Positions 44,501 through 52,466 are shown, counted from the stretch's first letter. The stretch is DNA of 64,000 bases from Amphiplicatus metriothermophilus (GCF_900199215.1 NZ_FZQA01000001.1:62001-126000), one strand, 5' to 3'. Notes: a model not told the origin generated them from the sequence alone. Made by a program: numbers and translations.

Positions 44501-44632
44501 GCGACCGTGATCGTCGGCGGGATGGCGGTCTCGACCCTGTTCACCCTGGTGCTGCTGCCCTCGCTTCTGCAGATCGGCGCGCCGGCGCGGCGCCGCCCGC
44601 TGCCCGCGGGCGCGCTGCAGCCGGCCGAATGA
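41546..44632 (+). CDS. RND-family efflux permease
   Basis: A 1028-residue proton-driven inner-membrane pump, full AcrB length. The first helix is LNNPAAIAVLLAVVALLGAL; two large periplasmic loops carry the porter domains. The TM4 motif with proton-relay acidic residues is GLAFATGMVLDAAIVVMENF near residue 400, repeated in the second half by GLVVNNSILLVSQARACEREG. Start ATG 41546 has GAGGGG about ten bases before. It precedes its adaptor gene, the reverse of the usual order, and no outer-membrane factor gene is present. Substrates (drugs, lipids or metals) are unknown; metal-type signature residues are not evident. Confidence 0.92.
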   Translation: MSLTRLCLNNPAAIAVLLAVVALLGALSVERLPIQLFPNIERPTLGVWTGWRAASPREVEAEIIEPIERELRGAPGLRTMQSWSNTGGGFVHLEFALGTDMDKAFTEVTSRLQRVRGLPADADRPAITNNGGGGAGDTLIFLFLQRLPGASESGARLSEFARQRIAPELESIEGVAGVEVNSDDGEEIVRISFDPFLAAQYGITLDQISQAANRSSDVTGGSVEVGRRNYTMRFEGRFTADQLENAILAWRNGAPIRLGDIAEVAVGPDRAQGVVYQNGNPAIGMRVMRAPGANTLAAINAVTEKINELNAGPLAELGYAVHKSFDPSLFIKQALSLLTGNLLAGIVLAVGVLWLFIRRVAATLLIAAAIPICLAATIVFLNVAGRSINVISLAGLAFATGMVLDAAIVVMENFVRMREEGREPMRAAGEAVGQVFGALFASTVTTVAIFLPILFFEDVEGQLFADLALTIAVAVSFSLLAAVTVLPTGAAHLMKTRRSAPPASRRFVERVAGVVMAATATPRRRWAWIAGLTAAPIALGWLLFPSLNYLPPVKRAAIDGFISFPSGANADTMRKEFAEVVVERLDPYMKGEKEPALLNYYLYTGVWGGNIGVRAKDVAKLGALERIVNEEILAGFPDTRVFAERGNLFGGFGGGGGIRVELQAADYEALTEAAPAAIDVIQAALPGASVWPNPDPQVVNPEIRILPNDRRIAEAGFTRDSLARAVRAFGDGLWLGEFFHEDARLDIILQANGMTGPEHIETAPLATPGGAVVPLGELATIARGVGPQQIRRLDGRRAISLGINPPKGMALGDVVEALKENAEADLYRALPEGATVKYAGEADALARAVKNLGANFLLAVAILFLILSALFKSVRDAALVIVALPMAAVGGIVAVRLLNLVTPTPLDLLGMIGFIILLGLVVNNSILLVSQARACEREGLDRRAAVAEALRLRIRPIFLTTLTSIMGMLPLVVAPGAGSAIYRGLATVIVGGMAVSTLFTLVLLPSLLQIGAPARRRPLPAGALQPAE

Positions 44633-44678
44633 CGACGAAAACGACAGAAATATCCAACGACAAAAAAGGACCAGCCAG

Positions 44679-45839
44679 ATGCCGAAGCTCCGTCTCATCT
44701 TTCTCGCCGCCGGCGCGCTGATCGTCGCCGGGGGCGGGGCGGCCTATGTCGCGGGCCTCGTTTCCGGCGGCGACAGCGAGGCCGTCGCCGCCGAAGCCGG
44801 CGCCCCGTCGGGCCCGCCGCCCGCCGTCGTGCGCGTCGCCGAGGCGGTGCGCGCCGAGCTCGCGCCGCAGGCGGAAGTTCCGGGCACGGTCGTCTCCCTG
44901 CGCGACAGCCTCGTCGCGGCGGCGGCCGCCGGCAAGATCGAATGGGTCGCCGAGATCGGCGCGGAGGTCGAGGAAGGCGCGGCCATCGCGCGCATCGACC
45001 CCGTCGACGCGCGCCTCGCGCTCGCCGAAGCCGAAGCGGACGTCGGCAGGCTGTCCGCGCGCGCGGACAATCTCGCGAAGCTCTATGAACGCTATCTGGG
45101 ACTCGGCGCGGAGTCGGGCGAGTCGGAAGCCTTCCTCGACCAGATGCGCGCCGACCGCGACGCGGCCCGCAACGATCTCGTTCGCGCCGAGGCGGCGCTC
45201 GCGCGCGCGCGGGTCAATCTCGAACGCACCGAGGTGCGCGCGCCCTTCGCCGGGCGCGTGGCCGCTCAGGCGATCCAGGTCGGCGAATACGCCGCGCCCG
45301 GCGCCGCGCTCCTGCGTCTCGTCGACACGCGCCGGCTCGAAGTGACCGCCCAGGCGCCGGCGAGCGTTCTCGCCGCGGTGCGGCCCGGCGATTCCATCCC
45401 CGTCAGCGACGGCGTGAAAACGCTCCAGGCCGAGGCGCGCGCCGTCGTGCCGGTGGGCGACGAGGTCACGCGGATGCTGGAGCTGCGCCTCGCCCTGCCG
45501 GCGGACGAGAGCGGCGAAGCGCCCTGGCCGATCGGTGCGGCGGTGCGCGCGAGGCTGCCGACCCGGACGCCCCAGCCCGTCGTCGCGGCTCACCGCGACG
45601 CGCTCATCCTGCGCGCCGGACGGGTCAGCGTCTTCGTCGTCGACGCGGAGAACACCGCCCGCCGGGTCGACGTGGAGCTCGGCACGGCGGACGGCGAGCT
45701 CATCGAGGTGATCGGCGAGATCGCGCCTGGCGACCGGCTCGTCATCCGCGGCGGCGAGCGCCTGCGCGACGGCCAGCCGGTCAGCGTGCAGGCGCCGCTG
45801 TCGGCCGCGGCCGACGCACCGGCGAGCAACTTATTCTAA
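44679..45839 (+). CDS. RND periplasmic adaptor (membrane fusion protein)
   Basis: A 386-residue adaptor with an N-terminal membrane anchor LRLIFLAAGALIVAGGGAAYVAGLV. The lipoyl half-motifs are GKIEWVAEIGAEVEEGAAIARIDP and VRAPFAGRVAAQAIQVGEYAAPG. Between them is a helical hairpin LALAEAEADVGRLSARADNL... ARNDLVRAEAALARARVNLE (residues ~110-190). Beta-barrel and membrane-proximal domains follow. It lies 46 bp after the permease gene and would link it to a TolC-like channel encoded elsewhere. Confidence 0.92.
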   Translation: MPKLRLIFLAAGALIVAGGGAAYVAGLVSGGDSEAVAAEAGAPSGPPPAVVRVAEAVRAELAPQAEVPGTVVSLRDSLVAAAAAGKIEWVAEIGAEVEEGAAIARIDPVDARLALAEAEADVGRLSARADNLAKLYERYLGLGAESGESEAFLDQMRADRDAARNDLVRAEAALARARVNLERTEVRAPFAGRVAAQAIQVGEYAAPGAALLRLVDTRRLEVTAQAPASVLAAVRPGDSIPVSDGVKTLQAEARAVVPVGDEVTRMLELRLALPADESGEAPWPIGAAVRARLPTRTPQPVVAAHRDALILRAGRVSVFVVDAENTARRVDVELGTADGELIEVIGEIAPGDRLVIRGGERLRDGQPVSVQAPLSAAADAPASNLF

Positions 45840-45853
45840 GGGCGGCCCGGCGC

Positions 45854-46171
45854 TCACGCCTCCTCGCCGAAGCGGTGCTCGACGAGCTTGACGAGCGTGT
45901 CGAGAGCTTCGGCGGCCTGCGGGCCCTCGGCGGTGATGAGAAGGCGCGCGCCGGGCCCCGCGCCCAGCATCATCAGTCCCATGATCGACGCGCCGCCGAC
46001 GGTGACGTCGTCCTTGGTCACGCGGATCGTCGCCTCGAAGGAGTTGACGACGGCGCAGAACCGGGCTGAGGCGCGCGCATGCAGGCCGCGCCGGTTCAGC
46101 ACCGTCACCTCGGCCGTGAGCGGCCTTGCGGCGCGGGCCGCGGAAGCGGGCGGGCGGACTTCGTCGCTCAC
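45854..46171 (-). CDS. HPr-family phosphocarrier protein
   Basis: A 105-residue HPr with a 17-residue extension before the fold. The phosphorylated His is in NRRGLHARASARF (near residue 31) and the regulatory Ser in GASIMGLMML (near 63). With EIIA and HprK alongside, it should act in an alphaproteobacterial regulatory PTS in which HprK phosphorylates the Ser. There are no sugar permease genes here. Its start overlaps the EIIA stop as ATGA. Confidence 0.93.
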   Translation of the reverse strand: MSDEVRPPASAARAARPLTAEVTVLNRRGLHARASARFCAVVNSFEATIRVTKDDVTVGGASIMGLMMLGAGPGARLLITAEGPQAAEALDTLVKLVEHRFGEEA

Positions 46172-46581
46172 TTCTCGTCGGATTCCCCGGACAGCACCCA
46201 GGAGGCGACGTTGATGTATTTGCGCCCGGCCTCATGGGCGGCGGCGACCGCGTCGGCCAGATCCTTGTCGGCGCGGATCGAGGCGATCTTGATGAGCATC
46301 GGCAGGTTGACGCCCGCGATCACTTCGGCGTTCGCCTTCTCCATCACGGAGATCGCAAGATTGGACGGCGTGCCGCCGAACATGTCGGTGAAAATGATGA
46401 CGCCGTCGCCGTCGTCGACCTCCTGGGCGGCGGCGAGAATGTCGGTCCGGCGCTTCTCCATGTCGTCGTCCGGACCGATGGAGATGGCGCGGGCGCGCTC
46501 CTGCGGGCCGACCACATGCTCGGCGGCGGCGAGAAACTCTTCGGCGAGGCGGCCGTGGGTGACGACGACGATGCCGATCAT
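46168..46581 (-). CDS. PTS EIIA component, mannose-family (regulatory)
   Basis: A 137-residue EIIA of the mannose/fructose family. The phospho-accepting His is in MIGIVVVTHGRLAEEFLAAA (His9). VIIFTDMFGGTPSNLAISVM is the conserved dimer/active-site loop. There is no EIIB, EIIC or EIID partner, so it is a signalling EIIA accepting phosphate from HPr, as in other alphaproteobacteria. It is 57 bp from hprK and overlaps the HPr gene by 4 bp. Confidence 0.93.
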   Translation of the reverse strand: MIGIVVVTHGRLAEEFLAAAEHVVGPQERARAISIGPDDDMEKRRTDILAAAQEVDDGDGVIIFTDMFGGTPSNLAISVMEKANAEVIAGVNLPMLIKIASIRADKDLADAVAAAHEAGRKYINVASWVLSGESDEK

Positions 46582-46638
46582 TCAGGCTCCTTCAGCGCGA
46601 TCCCCTCAACGCGATTCGAAACGTCCATGGTGCGCGCC

Positions 46639-47097
46639 TCAGGGCGTTTGTCCACCCAAAATCGCCCGCAGCGCCATGCGGAGCCGTATAGGTCCATCCG
46701 GCCCCGGCGCAAAGGGATAGCGCGGCAGGACGCCGCCGCCGGCGTCGAACGCGCCCGGCTCCGGCACGCGCGCGCCCGGCGCGTCGAGGTCGAAGACCGC
46801 CTGAAGGCGCGCGCGCGCGGCGGCGCGGATGGGAACCGGCCCAAAGCCGCGCAGCTCGACGAGGCCGCGAATGCGCTCGGGCGCCGAGGCCCACACGCCC
46901 GTCCCGTCCGATTCGATGATCGCCGCGTCGTCCGCGACGAGGGCCGTGCGCCGCCAGGGGCAGGTCTCGACCGCGGCGATCGCGAGGGCCGACTTGCCCG
47001 CCCCCGACCGGCCGAGCAGCAGCGCCCCGGCGAGAGGCCCGTCGGGATCGAGCGCGACAGCGAGCGCGACGCCGTGAATCAGCATGGGCTTCCTCAT
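46639..47097 (-). CDS. hprK: HPr kinase/phosphorylase, short C-terminal-domain form
   Basis: A 152-residue kinase made only of the catalytic domain. It opens IHGVALAVAL, then the Walker A loop LLLGRSGAGKSALAIAA near residues 27-43 and VADDAAIIESDG, then RGLVELRGFGPVPI, the HprK-family loop. The N-terminal regulatory domain of firmicute HprK is absent, which is normal for alphaproteobacteria. Its ATG overlaps the stop of the upstream kinase as ATGA, coupling it to the ChvG/ChvI unit. Confidence 0.9.
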   Translation of the reverse strand: MRKPMLIHGVALAVALDPDGPLAGALLLGRSGAGKSALAIAAVETCPWRRTALVADDAAIIESDGTGVWASAPERIRGLVELRGFGPVPIRAAARARLQAVFDLDAPGARVPEPGAFDAGGGVLPRYPFAPGPDGPIRLRMALRAILGGQTP

Positions 47098-48812
47098 GCG
47101 GCCGGCAGCTCGACGACGAAGCGCGCGCCGAGCCGCGGCCCTTCCGGGTTCGCCGGATCGGCGAGCCGGTTCTCGGCCCAGATCCGCCCGCCGTGGGAGG
47201 CGACGATCTGGCGGCAGATGGCGAGGCCGAGCCCGGAATTGTTCCCGAAGGCAGAGCCGGACGGACGCTTCGTATAGAACCGGGTGAAGATTTTTTCGAG
47301 CGCGTCGGGCGGCACGCCCGGCCCGTCGTCCTCGACCAGCACGCGCAGGCGCGCCTCGCGATCCGCCGCCGGCTCCAGAAAGACGCGCACCTCGCCGTTC
47401 GGCGGGCTGAACGAGCGGGCGTTGTCGATCAGATTGCGGAACACCTGGCTCAGCGCCGTCGGATTGCCGCTGACATAGACCGGCGGGCCTGCCGCGTCGA
47501 AACGCACGCGCGCCTCGCCGTCCTTCAGGGTCGCCGCGTAAAGCTCGCCGATGTCGGCGATGAGCTTGCGCAGCTCCACAGGCTCATGGGTCTGGCGGGC
47601 GAGCTCGGCGTCGAGGCGCGAAGCGTTCGAAATATCCGTAATCAGACGGTTCATGCGCGCGACGTCTTTCTTGATGAGCGCCATCAGCTTTTCGCGCGCC
47701 GCCGAGTCTTTGGCGATCTCAAGCGTTTCGGCGGCGCTGCGGATCGAGGTCAGCGGGTTCTTGAGCTCATGGGCCACGTCGGCGGCGAACGTCTCGATCG
47801 CCTCCATGCGGTCGTAGACGGCCTGGGTCATGGAGCGCAGCGCCGCCGAGAGCTCGCCGATCTCGTCGCGCCGCGCCGTCAGATCGGGAATGCGCACCCG
47901 GCCGGCCGCCGAGACGCCTTCGCGCACCTGATGGGCGGCGAGCGCGAGCTGGCGGATCGGCTGGGCGATGGCCGCGGTGAGCAGAAACGCCGACAGGATC
48001 GCCGTGAGGCATGCAAGGCCGAAAAACGGCAAGATGGCGAGTCGCGCGGCGAGCACCAGCTCGTCGATGCCGCCGATCTCGGCCGTCACGATCCCGTAGA
48101 TCGCCTGCACCTTTCGGATCGGAACGGATACGGAGGCGACGAGCTCGCCGTCCTCGTTGAGGCGCAGCGAGGTCGCGCCGCGCTCCTCGGCGAACGGCGA
48201 GGAGGCGAGGGCCTCGTTGAGCTCGTCTTCGAGCGCGCGCCGCGCCGCCTCGCGCCGGTACCCGCCAGCGAGAAAATTTCCGAACGCTTCGGCGAGCCGC
48301 CGGCGAGCCTCGTTGATAAACTCTTCCGTAGGCGAAGCGTCTATTGGGGCGAGCTCTTCGACGATAATGACGTCGCGGCGCAGCACCACGTCCTCGAGAA
48401 GCAGCGCGCCCGCATCGGTCACCGGCGGATCGGAGAAGCTCTGCGGCGCATTGAAGATTCGCACCCGTCCTTCGAAGCTGTCCCACACTCGCGTGAAGAT
48501 CTGATTGACGTCGCCTTCATTGAGCGCGAGCGCGCAGCCCGCCTCGCCGGGACCGGCCTCGCCCGCCTCCATCGGCCGGCAGGAGGTCTCGTCGATTGCC
48601 GTCTGGGCCAACACGTCGGCGATGATCTGCGCCTGGGCGCGCACGCCTTCGAGCTTGGCCTGGATGAGGCCGTCGCGGAACTGGGTGAGCCCGAACGAGC
48701 CGAACAGAAGGACGGCGAGGCCGGCGAGATTGGCGAGAAAGATCGTCAGCGTCAGGCGCGAGACCTGAAGGCCCGCCCCGCGCCGACGCCGCCTGCCGGC
48801 CGTTCGCGCCAT
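47094..48812 (-). CDS. chvG: ChvG-like sensor histidine kinase
   Basis: A 572-residue membrane kinase. An Arg-rich start is followed by TM1 (LTLTIFLANLAGLAVLLFGSF, ~20-40), a ~215-residue periplasmic sensor with two Cys, and TM2 near 265-290. HAMP is followed by FAADVAHELKNPLTSIRSAAETLE (phospho-His) and the N box SQVFRNLIDNARSFSP; VEDDGPGVP and GNNSGLGLAICRQI are the ATP lid. Pairing with the adjacent ChvI and with hprK/PTS genes identifies it as ChvG/ExoS type, which senses acid or envelope conditions in related bacteria. Its start shares a base with the chvI stop. Confidence 0.9.
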   Translation of the reverse strand: MARTAGRRRRRGAGLQVSRLTLTIFLANLAGLAVLLFGSFGLTQFRDGLIQAKLEGVRAQAQIIADVLAQTAIDETSCRPMEAGEAGPGEAGCALALNEGDVNQIFTRVWDSFEGRVRIFNAPQSFSDPPVTDAGALLLEDVVLRRDVIIVEELAPIDASPTEEFINEARRRLAEAFGNFLAGGYRREAARRALEDELNEALASSPFAEERGATSLRLNEDGELVASVSVPIRKVQAIYGIVTAEIGGIDELVLAARLAILPFFGLACLTAILSAFLLTAAIAQPIRQLALAAHQVREGVSAAGRVRIPDLTARRDEIGELSAALRSMTQAVYDRMEAIETFAADVAHELKNPLTSIRSAAETLEIAKDSAAREKLMALIKKDVARMNRLITDISNASRLDAELARQTHEPVELRKLIADIGELYAATLKDGEARVRFDAAGPPVYVSGNPTALSQVFRNLIDNARSFSPPNGEVRVFLEPAADREARLRVLVEDDGPGVPPDALEKIFTRFYTKRPSGSAFGNNSGLGLAICRQIVASHGGRIWAENRLADPANPEGPRLGARFVVELPAA

Positions 48813-49507
48813 CAGTTCTCTTTGTACTTGTAGCCCACGCCGTACAGGGTCTCGATGGCGTCGAAGTCCTTGTCGACCATGCGGAACTTCTTCCGTATGC
48901 GCTTTATGTGGCTGTCGATGGTGCGGTCGTCGACATAGACCTGGTCGTCATAGGCCGCGTCCATGAGCTGGTCGCGGTTCTTCACGAAACCCGGGCGCTG
49001 GGCGAGCGCCTGGAGAATCAGAAACTCAGTGACCGTGAGCGTGACCGGCTGGCCTTTCCACGTGCAGGCGTGGCGCAGGGGATCGAGCGTGAGGTCCCCC
49101 CGGCGCAGGATCTTTTTCTCCTCCTCCTCGGTCGGCGTCGGGCCGGCCGACCGCCGGCGCAGCACCGCCTTGATGCGCTCGATGAGGAGCCGCTGCGAGA
49201 ACGGCTTCTTCACATAGTCGTCCGCGCCCATGGTCAGGCCCAGAACCTCGTCGATCTCCTCGTCCTTGGAGGTGAGGAAGATGAGCGGCAGGTCCGAGCT
49301 CTGCCGGATGCGGCGCAGCAGCTCCATGCCGTCCATCGTGGGCATCTTGATGTCGGAGACGACGAGGTCGGGCGGCGTCGCGGCGATGTCGGCGAGCGCC
49401 GAGGCGCCGTCTTCATAGGTCTTCACCTTGAAGCCTTCCGATTCCAGCGCCATGGAGACGGAGGTGAGGATGTTTTCGTCGTCGTCGACCAGCGCGATCG
49501 TCGCCAT
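48812..49507 (-). CDS. chvI: ChvI-like OmpR-family response regulator
   Basis: A 231-residue response regulator. The receiver has ALVDDDENI, the phospho-Asp in [17 protein letters not shown], and [13 protein letters not shown] with KKPFSQ. The winged-helix DNA-binding domain has [36 protein letters not shown] and [10 protein letters not shown] at the end. ATG 49507 has GGGGAA upstream; 49534 is in frame but less likely. It heads the chvI-chvG-hprK-EIIA-HPr unit and presumably regulates envelope and metabolic genes. Confidence 0.93.
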   Translation of the reverse strand: MATIALVDDDENILTSVSMALESEGFKVKTYEDGASALADIAATPPDLVVSDIKMPTMDGMELLRRIRQSSDLPLIFLTSKDEEIDEVLGLTMGADDYVKKPFSQRLLIERIKAVLRRRSAGPTPTEEEEKKILRRGDLTLDPLRHACTWKGQPVTLTVTEFLILQALAQRPGFVKNRDQLMDAAYDDQVYVDDRTIDSHIKRIRKKFRMVDKDFDAIETLYGVGYKYKEN

Positions 49508-49609
49508 TGTCAATTCCCCGGGTGATTTCAGCATCTTATGCCGCCCTAGCCTAGCCCGGATCGGCGGGCGAGAGAACGGCGCGAAACGGGCGAATTTGCG
49601 GCCCGGGCC

Positions 49610-49915
49610 TCAATTCGCGCCCGCGGCCTTCGCCGCGGCATCGATGACCTTCGCCAGCGCCGCGTCGCGCCGGGTGAGCCCGCCGGCCTCATGAGTCGCC
49701 AGCGTGATCTCGACCCGATTGTAGACGTTGAACCACTCGGGATGATGATCGGCCTTCTCGGCCGCGAGCGCGACGCGCGTCATGAAGCCGAAGGCGGCGT
49801 TGAAATCGGAAAACTTGAAGGCGCGAAAGGCGGCGTCCCGGCCTTCGACAGGCGTCCAGCCGGGATGATCCCTGAAAAACGCCGCGCGCGCCGCGTCGTC
49901 GAGCTTTTCAACCAC
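49610..49915 (-). CDS. 4a-hydroxytetrahydrobiopterin dehydratase
   Basis: A 101-residue pterin-4a-carbinolamine dehydratase. The active-site segment [18 protein letters not shown] (near residues 54-72) is diagnostic, followed by the [15 protein letters not shown] helix. It regenerates the pterin cofactor used by aromatic amino acid hydroxylases. It is monocistronic and divergent from the GNAT gene at 49994; no phenylalanine hydroxylase gene is in the window. Confidence 0.93.
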   Translation of the reverse strand: MVEKLDDAARAAFFRDHPGWTPVEGRDAAFRAFKFSDFNAAFGFMTRVALAAEKADHHPEWFNVYNRVEITLATHEAGGLTRRDAALAKVIDAAAKAAGAN

Positions 49916-49993
49916 GCCTCGTCTCCCATCGGCTGCGCGTCCGGTTTAGATAGTCCCGCCGGCGGCGGCAAGACGCGCGCGAAAGGGCCCCCC

Positions 49994-50482
49994 ATGCTGA
50001 AGATCCAACCGCTCCGCGACGAAGACTGGCCTACGGTCTGGGCGATGCTGGAGCCGGTGTTCCGCGCCGGCGAGACCTATCCCTGCGACCCGGCGATCAC
50101 TGAAGAGGAAGCGCGCCTCTACTGGGCGGAGACGACCGAGGCTTCCTACGTCGCCCGCGACGCGGAGGGCCGGGCCGTCGGCGCGTTCTACATCCGGCCC
50201 GACCAGCCCGGTCTCGGCGATCACGTCTGCAATTGCGGCTATGTGGTCGCGGAAAGCGCGCGCGGGCGCGGGCTCGCCGTCGCGCTGTGCCGGCGCTCGC
50301 AGGAGATCGCGCGCGAGCGCGGCTATCGGGCGATGAAGTTCAACCTCGTCATCGCGACGAACGAAGCGGCCGTCAGGGCCTGGCTCAAAAGCGGCATGCG
50401 GATCATCGGCACGGTCCCGAAAGCGTTCCGCCACGCGCGCCTCGGCCTTGTCGACGCGCATATCATGTACAAGGAGCTTTAA
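49994..50482 (+). CDS. GNAT family N-acetyltransferase
   Basis: A 162-residue acetyltransferase. LKIQPLRDEDWPTVWAMLEPVFRAGETYP starts the fold. The acetyl-CoA loop is VVAESARGRGLAVALCRRSQE, and NLVIATNEAAVRAWLKSGMRIIGTVP is the typical end of the domain. The substrate is unknown. It is convergent with the short ORF and terminator at 50490-50651, so that hairpin lies just past its stop codon. Confidence 0.88.
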   Translation: MLKIQPLRDEDWPTVWAMLEPVFRAGETYPCDPAITEEEARLYWAETTEASYVARDAEGRAVGAFYIRPDQPGLGDHVCNCGYVVAESARGRGLAVALCRRSQEIARERGYRAMKFNLVIATNEAAVRAWLKSGMRIIGTVPKAFRHARLGLVDAHIMYKEL

Positions 50483-50489
50483 GCCTCGA

Positions 50490-50522
50490 AAAAAGAAAAA
50501 AGGGCCGTCCTTCGGGCGGCCC
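50490..50522 (-). terminator. intrinsic terminator of the small-ORF transcript
   Basis: Stem GGGCCGTCC (50502-50510) / GGGCGGCCC (50514-50522) with a TTC loop. Read on the minus strand the hairpin is followed by a run TTTTTTCTTTTTTCG, a strong U-tract. It faces the short ORF at 50651, so that locus is an independent short transcription unit. Confidence 0.85.
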
Positions 50523-50573
50523 CCGCAATTTCCTCGGCCGAACGGCCTCGAAATCCTGGTTCGATTTCGGCGG

Positions 50574-50651
50574 TCAGCGCGCTGCCGGAGGCTGCTCCGA
50601 AGCGCGGACTTTCCGCGAAGACCTCATCGGCTTCGAGAAATCGCTAGACAT
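50574..50651 (-). CDS. 25-residue small ORF with near-perfect Shine-Dalgarno
   Basis: ATG 50651 to TGA 50574 encodes 25 residues, MSSDFSKPMRSSRKVR and then ASEQPPAAR, basic and Ser/Pro/Ala rich with no membrane segment. The leader AAAGGAGGTGATCC (50653-50666) is complementary to 14 bases of the 16S 3' end, far stronger than any other site in the window, with seven bases from GGAGG to the ATG. A strong terminator lies ~50 bp past the stop, so a transcript of roughly 170-200 nt is likely. It may be a real small protein, a leader peptide or a ribosome-binding regulatory RNA. I do not recognise the family. Confidence 0.65.
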   Translation of the reverse strand: MSSDFSKPMRSSRKVRASEQPPAAR

Positions 50652-50757
50652 CGGATCACCTCCTTTCGTTTGTTGAACCTGACTGAAGCATGGGACGCGC
50701 CGCGCCCGATTGCAAGAGTGTAATGGTTAACGCCTCCGCGAGGCGGGGCGCGGTTCT

Positions 50758-51462
50758 TCAGGCTCCGTTCAGCGTTTCCTCGACCCAGCGCGGAACGATC
50801 TTCGTGGCCGGGCCGTAACGGCTGTCAGTGAAGAGCCAGGCGTTCTCCGACGGTTCGAGATTCAGCTCCGTACAGGGAATGTTCATCGCGCGCGCCTCGC
50901 CGACAAGACCCGCCGCCGGATAGACCGCGCCCGACGTGCCGATCGCCGCGAACAGGTCCGCAGACGTCACGGCCTCGTAAATCGCGTCGAGCGCCATCGG
51001 GATCTCGCCGAACCAGACGACATGCGGGCGCATCGCGCCCGCATGATCGCAGACGGGGCAGCGCGTCTCGATGCTCAACTCATCTTTCCACGGATGAACA
51101 GAATAGCAGGCGCCGCAGCGCGCCTTCATGAGCTCGCCATGCATATGGATAAGGTTTTTCGATCCGGCGCGCTCATGCAGGTCGTCGACGTTCTGCGTGA
51201 CCAATGTGAGCGAGCCCCCGCGCGCGGCGAGCTCTTTCTCCAGCTTCGCCAGCGCATAATGCGCCGCATTCGGCCTGACGGCCGGCAGCGCGCGCCGGCG
51301 CTCGTTATAGAAGGCGTGCACGAAAGCCGGATCGGCGGCGAACCCTTCCGGCGTGGCCGCCCTGCGCCAGTCGTATTTCGCCCAGACGCCATTCCGGTCG
51401 CGGAAAGTCGCCACCCCCGATTCGGCCGACACGCCGGAGCCGGTCAGAACGACGATGCGCAT
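50758..51462 (-). CDS. NAD-dependent deacylase, sirtuin (CobB-type)
   Basis: A 234-residue sirtuin. NAD binding uses VVLTGSGVSAESGVATFRD at the N-terminus, with Ser where most sirtuins have Ala (GAGxS). TQNVDDLHERAGSKNLIHMHG carries the catalytic His. The zinc site is CGACYS...CPVCDHAG, and GTSGAVYPAAG closes the Rossmann fold. GGAGG lies six bases before ATG 51462; the ATG at 51474 lies upstream of that site. Sequence features resemble class III (desuccinylase/deacetylase) CobB enzymes, which remove acyl groups from lysine. Confidence 0.9.
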   Translation of the reverse strand: MRIVVLTGSGVSAESGVATFRDRNGVWAKYDWRRAATPEGFAADPAFVHAFYNERRRALPAVRPNAAHYALAKLEKELAARGGSLTLVTQNVDDLHERAGSKNLIHMHGELMKARCGACYSVHPWKDELSIETRCPVCDHAGAMRPHVVWFGEIPMALDAIYEAVTSADLFAAIGTSGAVYPAAGLVGEARAMNIPCTELNLEPSENAWLFTDSRYGPATKIVPRWVEETLNGA

Positions 51463-51555
51463 GACGTCCTCCATCACGTTTTCGTTATCCTCGTCTCCGA
51501 AATATCCAACCGCATGATAGCGTCGTCCCGGCATCGAGCCTGAGAGGAATCGCCC

Positions 51556-51960
51556 ATGTCAAAGCTTGTTCTCTCCGCCATGCTGGCCATCGCCGCGCTC
51601 GGATTGGCCCGCGCCGCGGCGGAAAACGCCGCCGCCCAACCCGAGCGCGCCCTGTTCATTTTCGCCTACAGCCCCGGCCCCGCCTGGGTCGAGGGCAAGC
51701 CGATGCGCGAGCAGAACCTTCTGCCGCACGGGCGCTACATCCGCTCGCTGCTGGACGAGGGCCGCATTTTCGCCGCCGGCGGCTATGCGGACGCAGACGG
51801 GGGCGTCGCGCTAGTGTGGGCGCAGGATCGCGCGGAGGCCGAACGCCTGCTCGCCGCCGACCCCGCGATCGTCGAGGGAGTGTTCACGGCCGAGATCCGC
51901 GCCTGGGCGCCGCGCTTCGTGTCCGGCGAAACGTTGCAGCCGATCATCGCGCCGCGTTAG
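51556..51960 (+). CDS. exported YCII-domain protein
   Basis: A 134-residue protein with a signal peptide MSKLVLSAMLAIAALGLARAAA. It is followed by a YciI-like ferredoxin fold: FIFAYSPGPAWVEGKPMREQ, LPHGRYIRSLLDEGRIFAAG (His-containing helix), ERLLAADPAIVEGVFTAEIRAW. Cytoplasmic YciI proteins are small and of unknown reaction; an exported version is less usual. It is divergent from the sirtuin and overlaps the end of the DUF1993 gene by 4 bp on the other strand. Confidence 0.8.
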   Translation: MSKLVLSAMLAIAALGLARAAAENAAAQPERALFIFAYSPGPAWVEGKPMREQNLLPHGRYIRSLLDEGRIFAAGGYADADGGVALVWAQDRAEAERLLAADPAIVEGVFTAEIRAWAPRFVSGETLQPIIAPR

Positions 51961-52466
51961 CGCGGACGCGCGAGGAAGTCCGCCTTCCCCAGCGGAACCC
52001 CGCAGGCGCGCAAAAGCGCGTAGGCCGCCGTGACGTGGAAATAGACGTTCGGCAGCACGAAATTCAGAAGATAGTCGCGCCGCTTGAGCGTCATCGTTTC
52101 CTGCCCGACCGGAAAGGTCACCTCCGCCTCGGGCTGCGAGTCGATCGCGCCCCGATCGAGCGCCCTGATGAAATCGCGCGCTTTCGCGACGCGCGCCCTC
52201 AGCGCCTCGAAACTTTCCTCCGTGTCGGGAACGGACGGCGGCTCGACGCGCGCAAGTCGCGCCAGACCCCGCGAGGCGATATCGCAGGCGATCTGCGTCT
52301 GCCGCTTCATGGGAAACATGTCCGGCGCGAGACGCCAGTCGAGGAAGACCTGCTCCTCGACGCCCTTCGCGCGCGCGTGCGCGGCCCCCTTGTCGAGGAC
52401 GCCGTCGAGCGCGGCGAGCATCTGGTTCAGCGAAGCGTAGGCGACGTCCGAAAGCGAAAGCGGCAT
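51957..52466 (-). CDS. DUF1993 family protein (DinB-like helical bundle)
   Basis: A 169-residue helical protein. MPLSLSDVAYASLNQMLAALDGVL opens; FLDWRLAPDMFPMKRQTQIACDIASRGLARLA and LLNFVLPNVYFHVTAAYALLRACGVPLGK with FLA near the end are the DUF1993 pattern. His in YFHVTAAY could bind metal as in DinB-like folds. AGGGAG precedes ATG 52466; a further in-frame ATG at 52568 adds an unlikely leader. Function is unknown. Confidence 0.85.
   Translation of the reverse strand: MPLSLSDVAYASLNQMLAALDGVLDKGAAHARAKGVEEQVFLDWRLAPDMFPMKRQTQIACDIASRGLARLARVEPPSVPDTEESFEALRARVAKARDFIRALDRGAIDSQPEAEVTFPVGQETMTLKRRDYLLNFVLPNVYFHVTAAYALLRACGVPLGKADFLARPR

Noticed and set aside
41612-44698. 1028-codon minus-strand frame opposite the RND permease
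   Set aside because: Low-complexity charged translation; the plus frame has all RND motifs. High GC removes stops on the antisense strand.
50653-50666. 3' end of a 16S rRNA gene
   Set aside because: GGATCACCTCCTTT matches 16S but nothing upstream on the plus strand resembles rRNA; it is the Shine-Dalgarno of the small ORF on the other strand.
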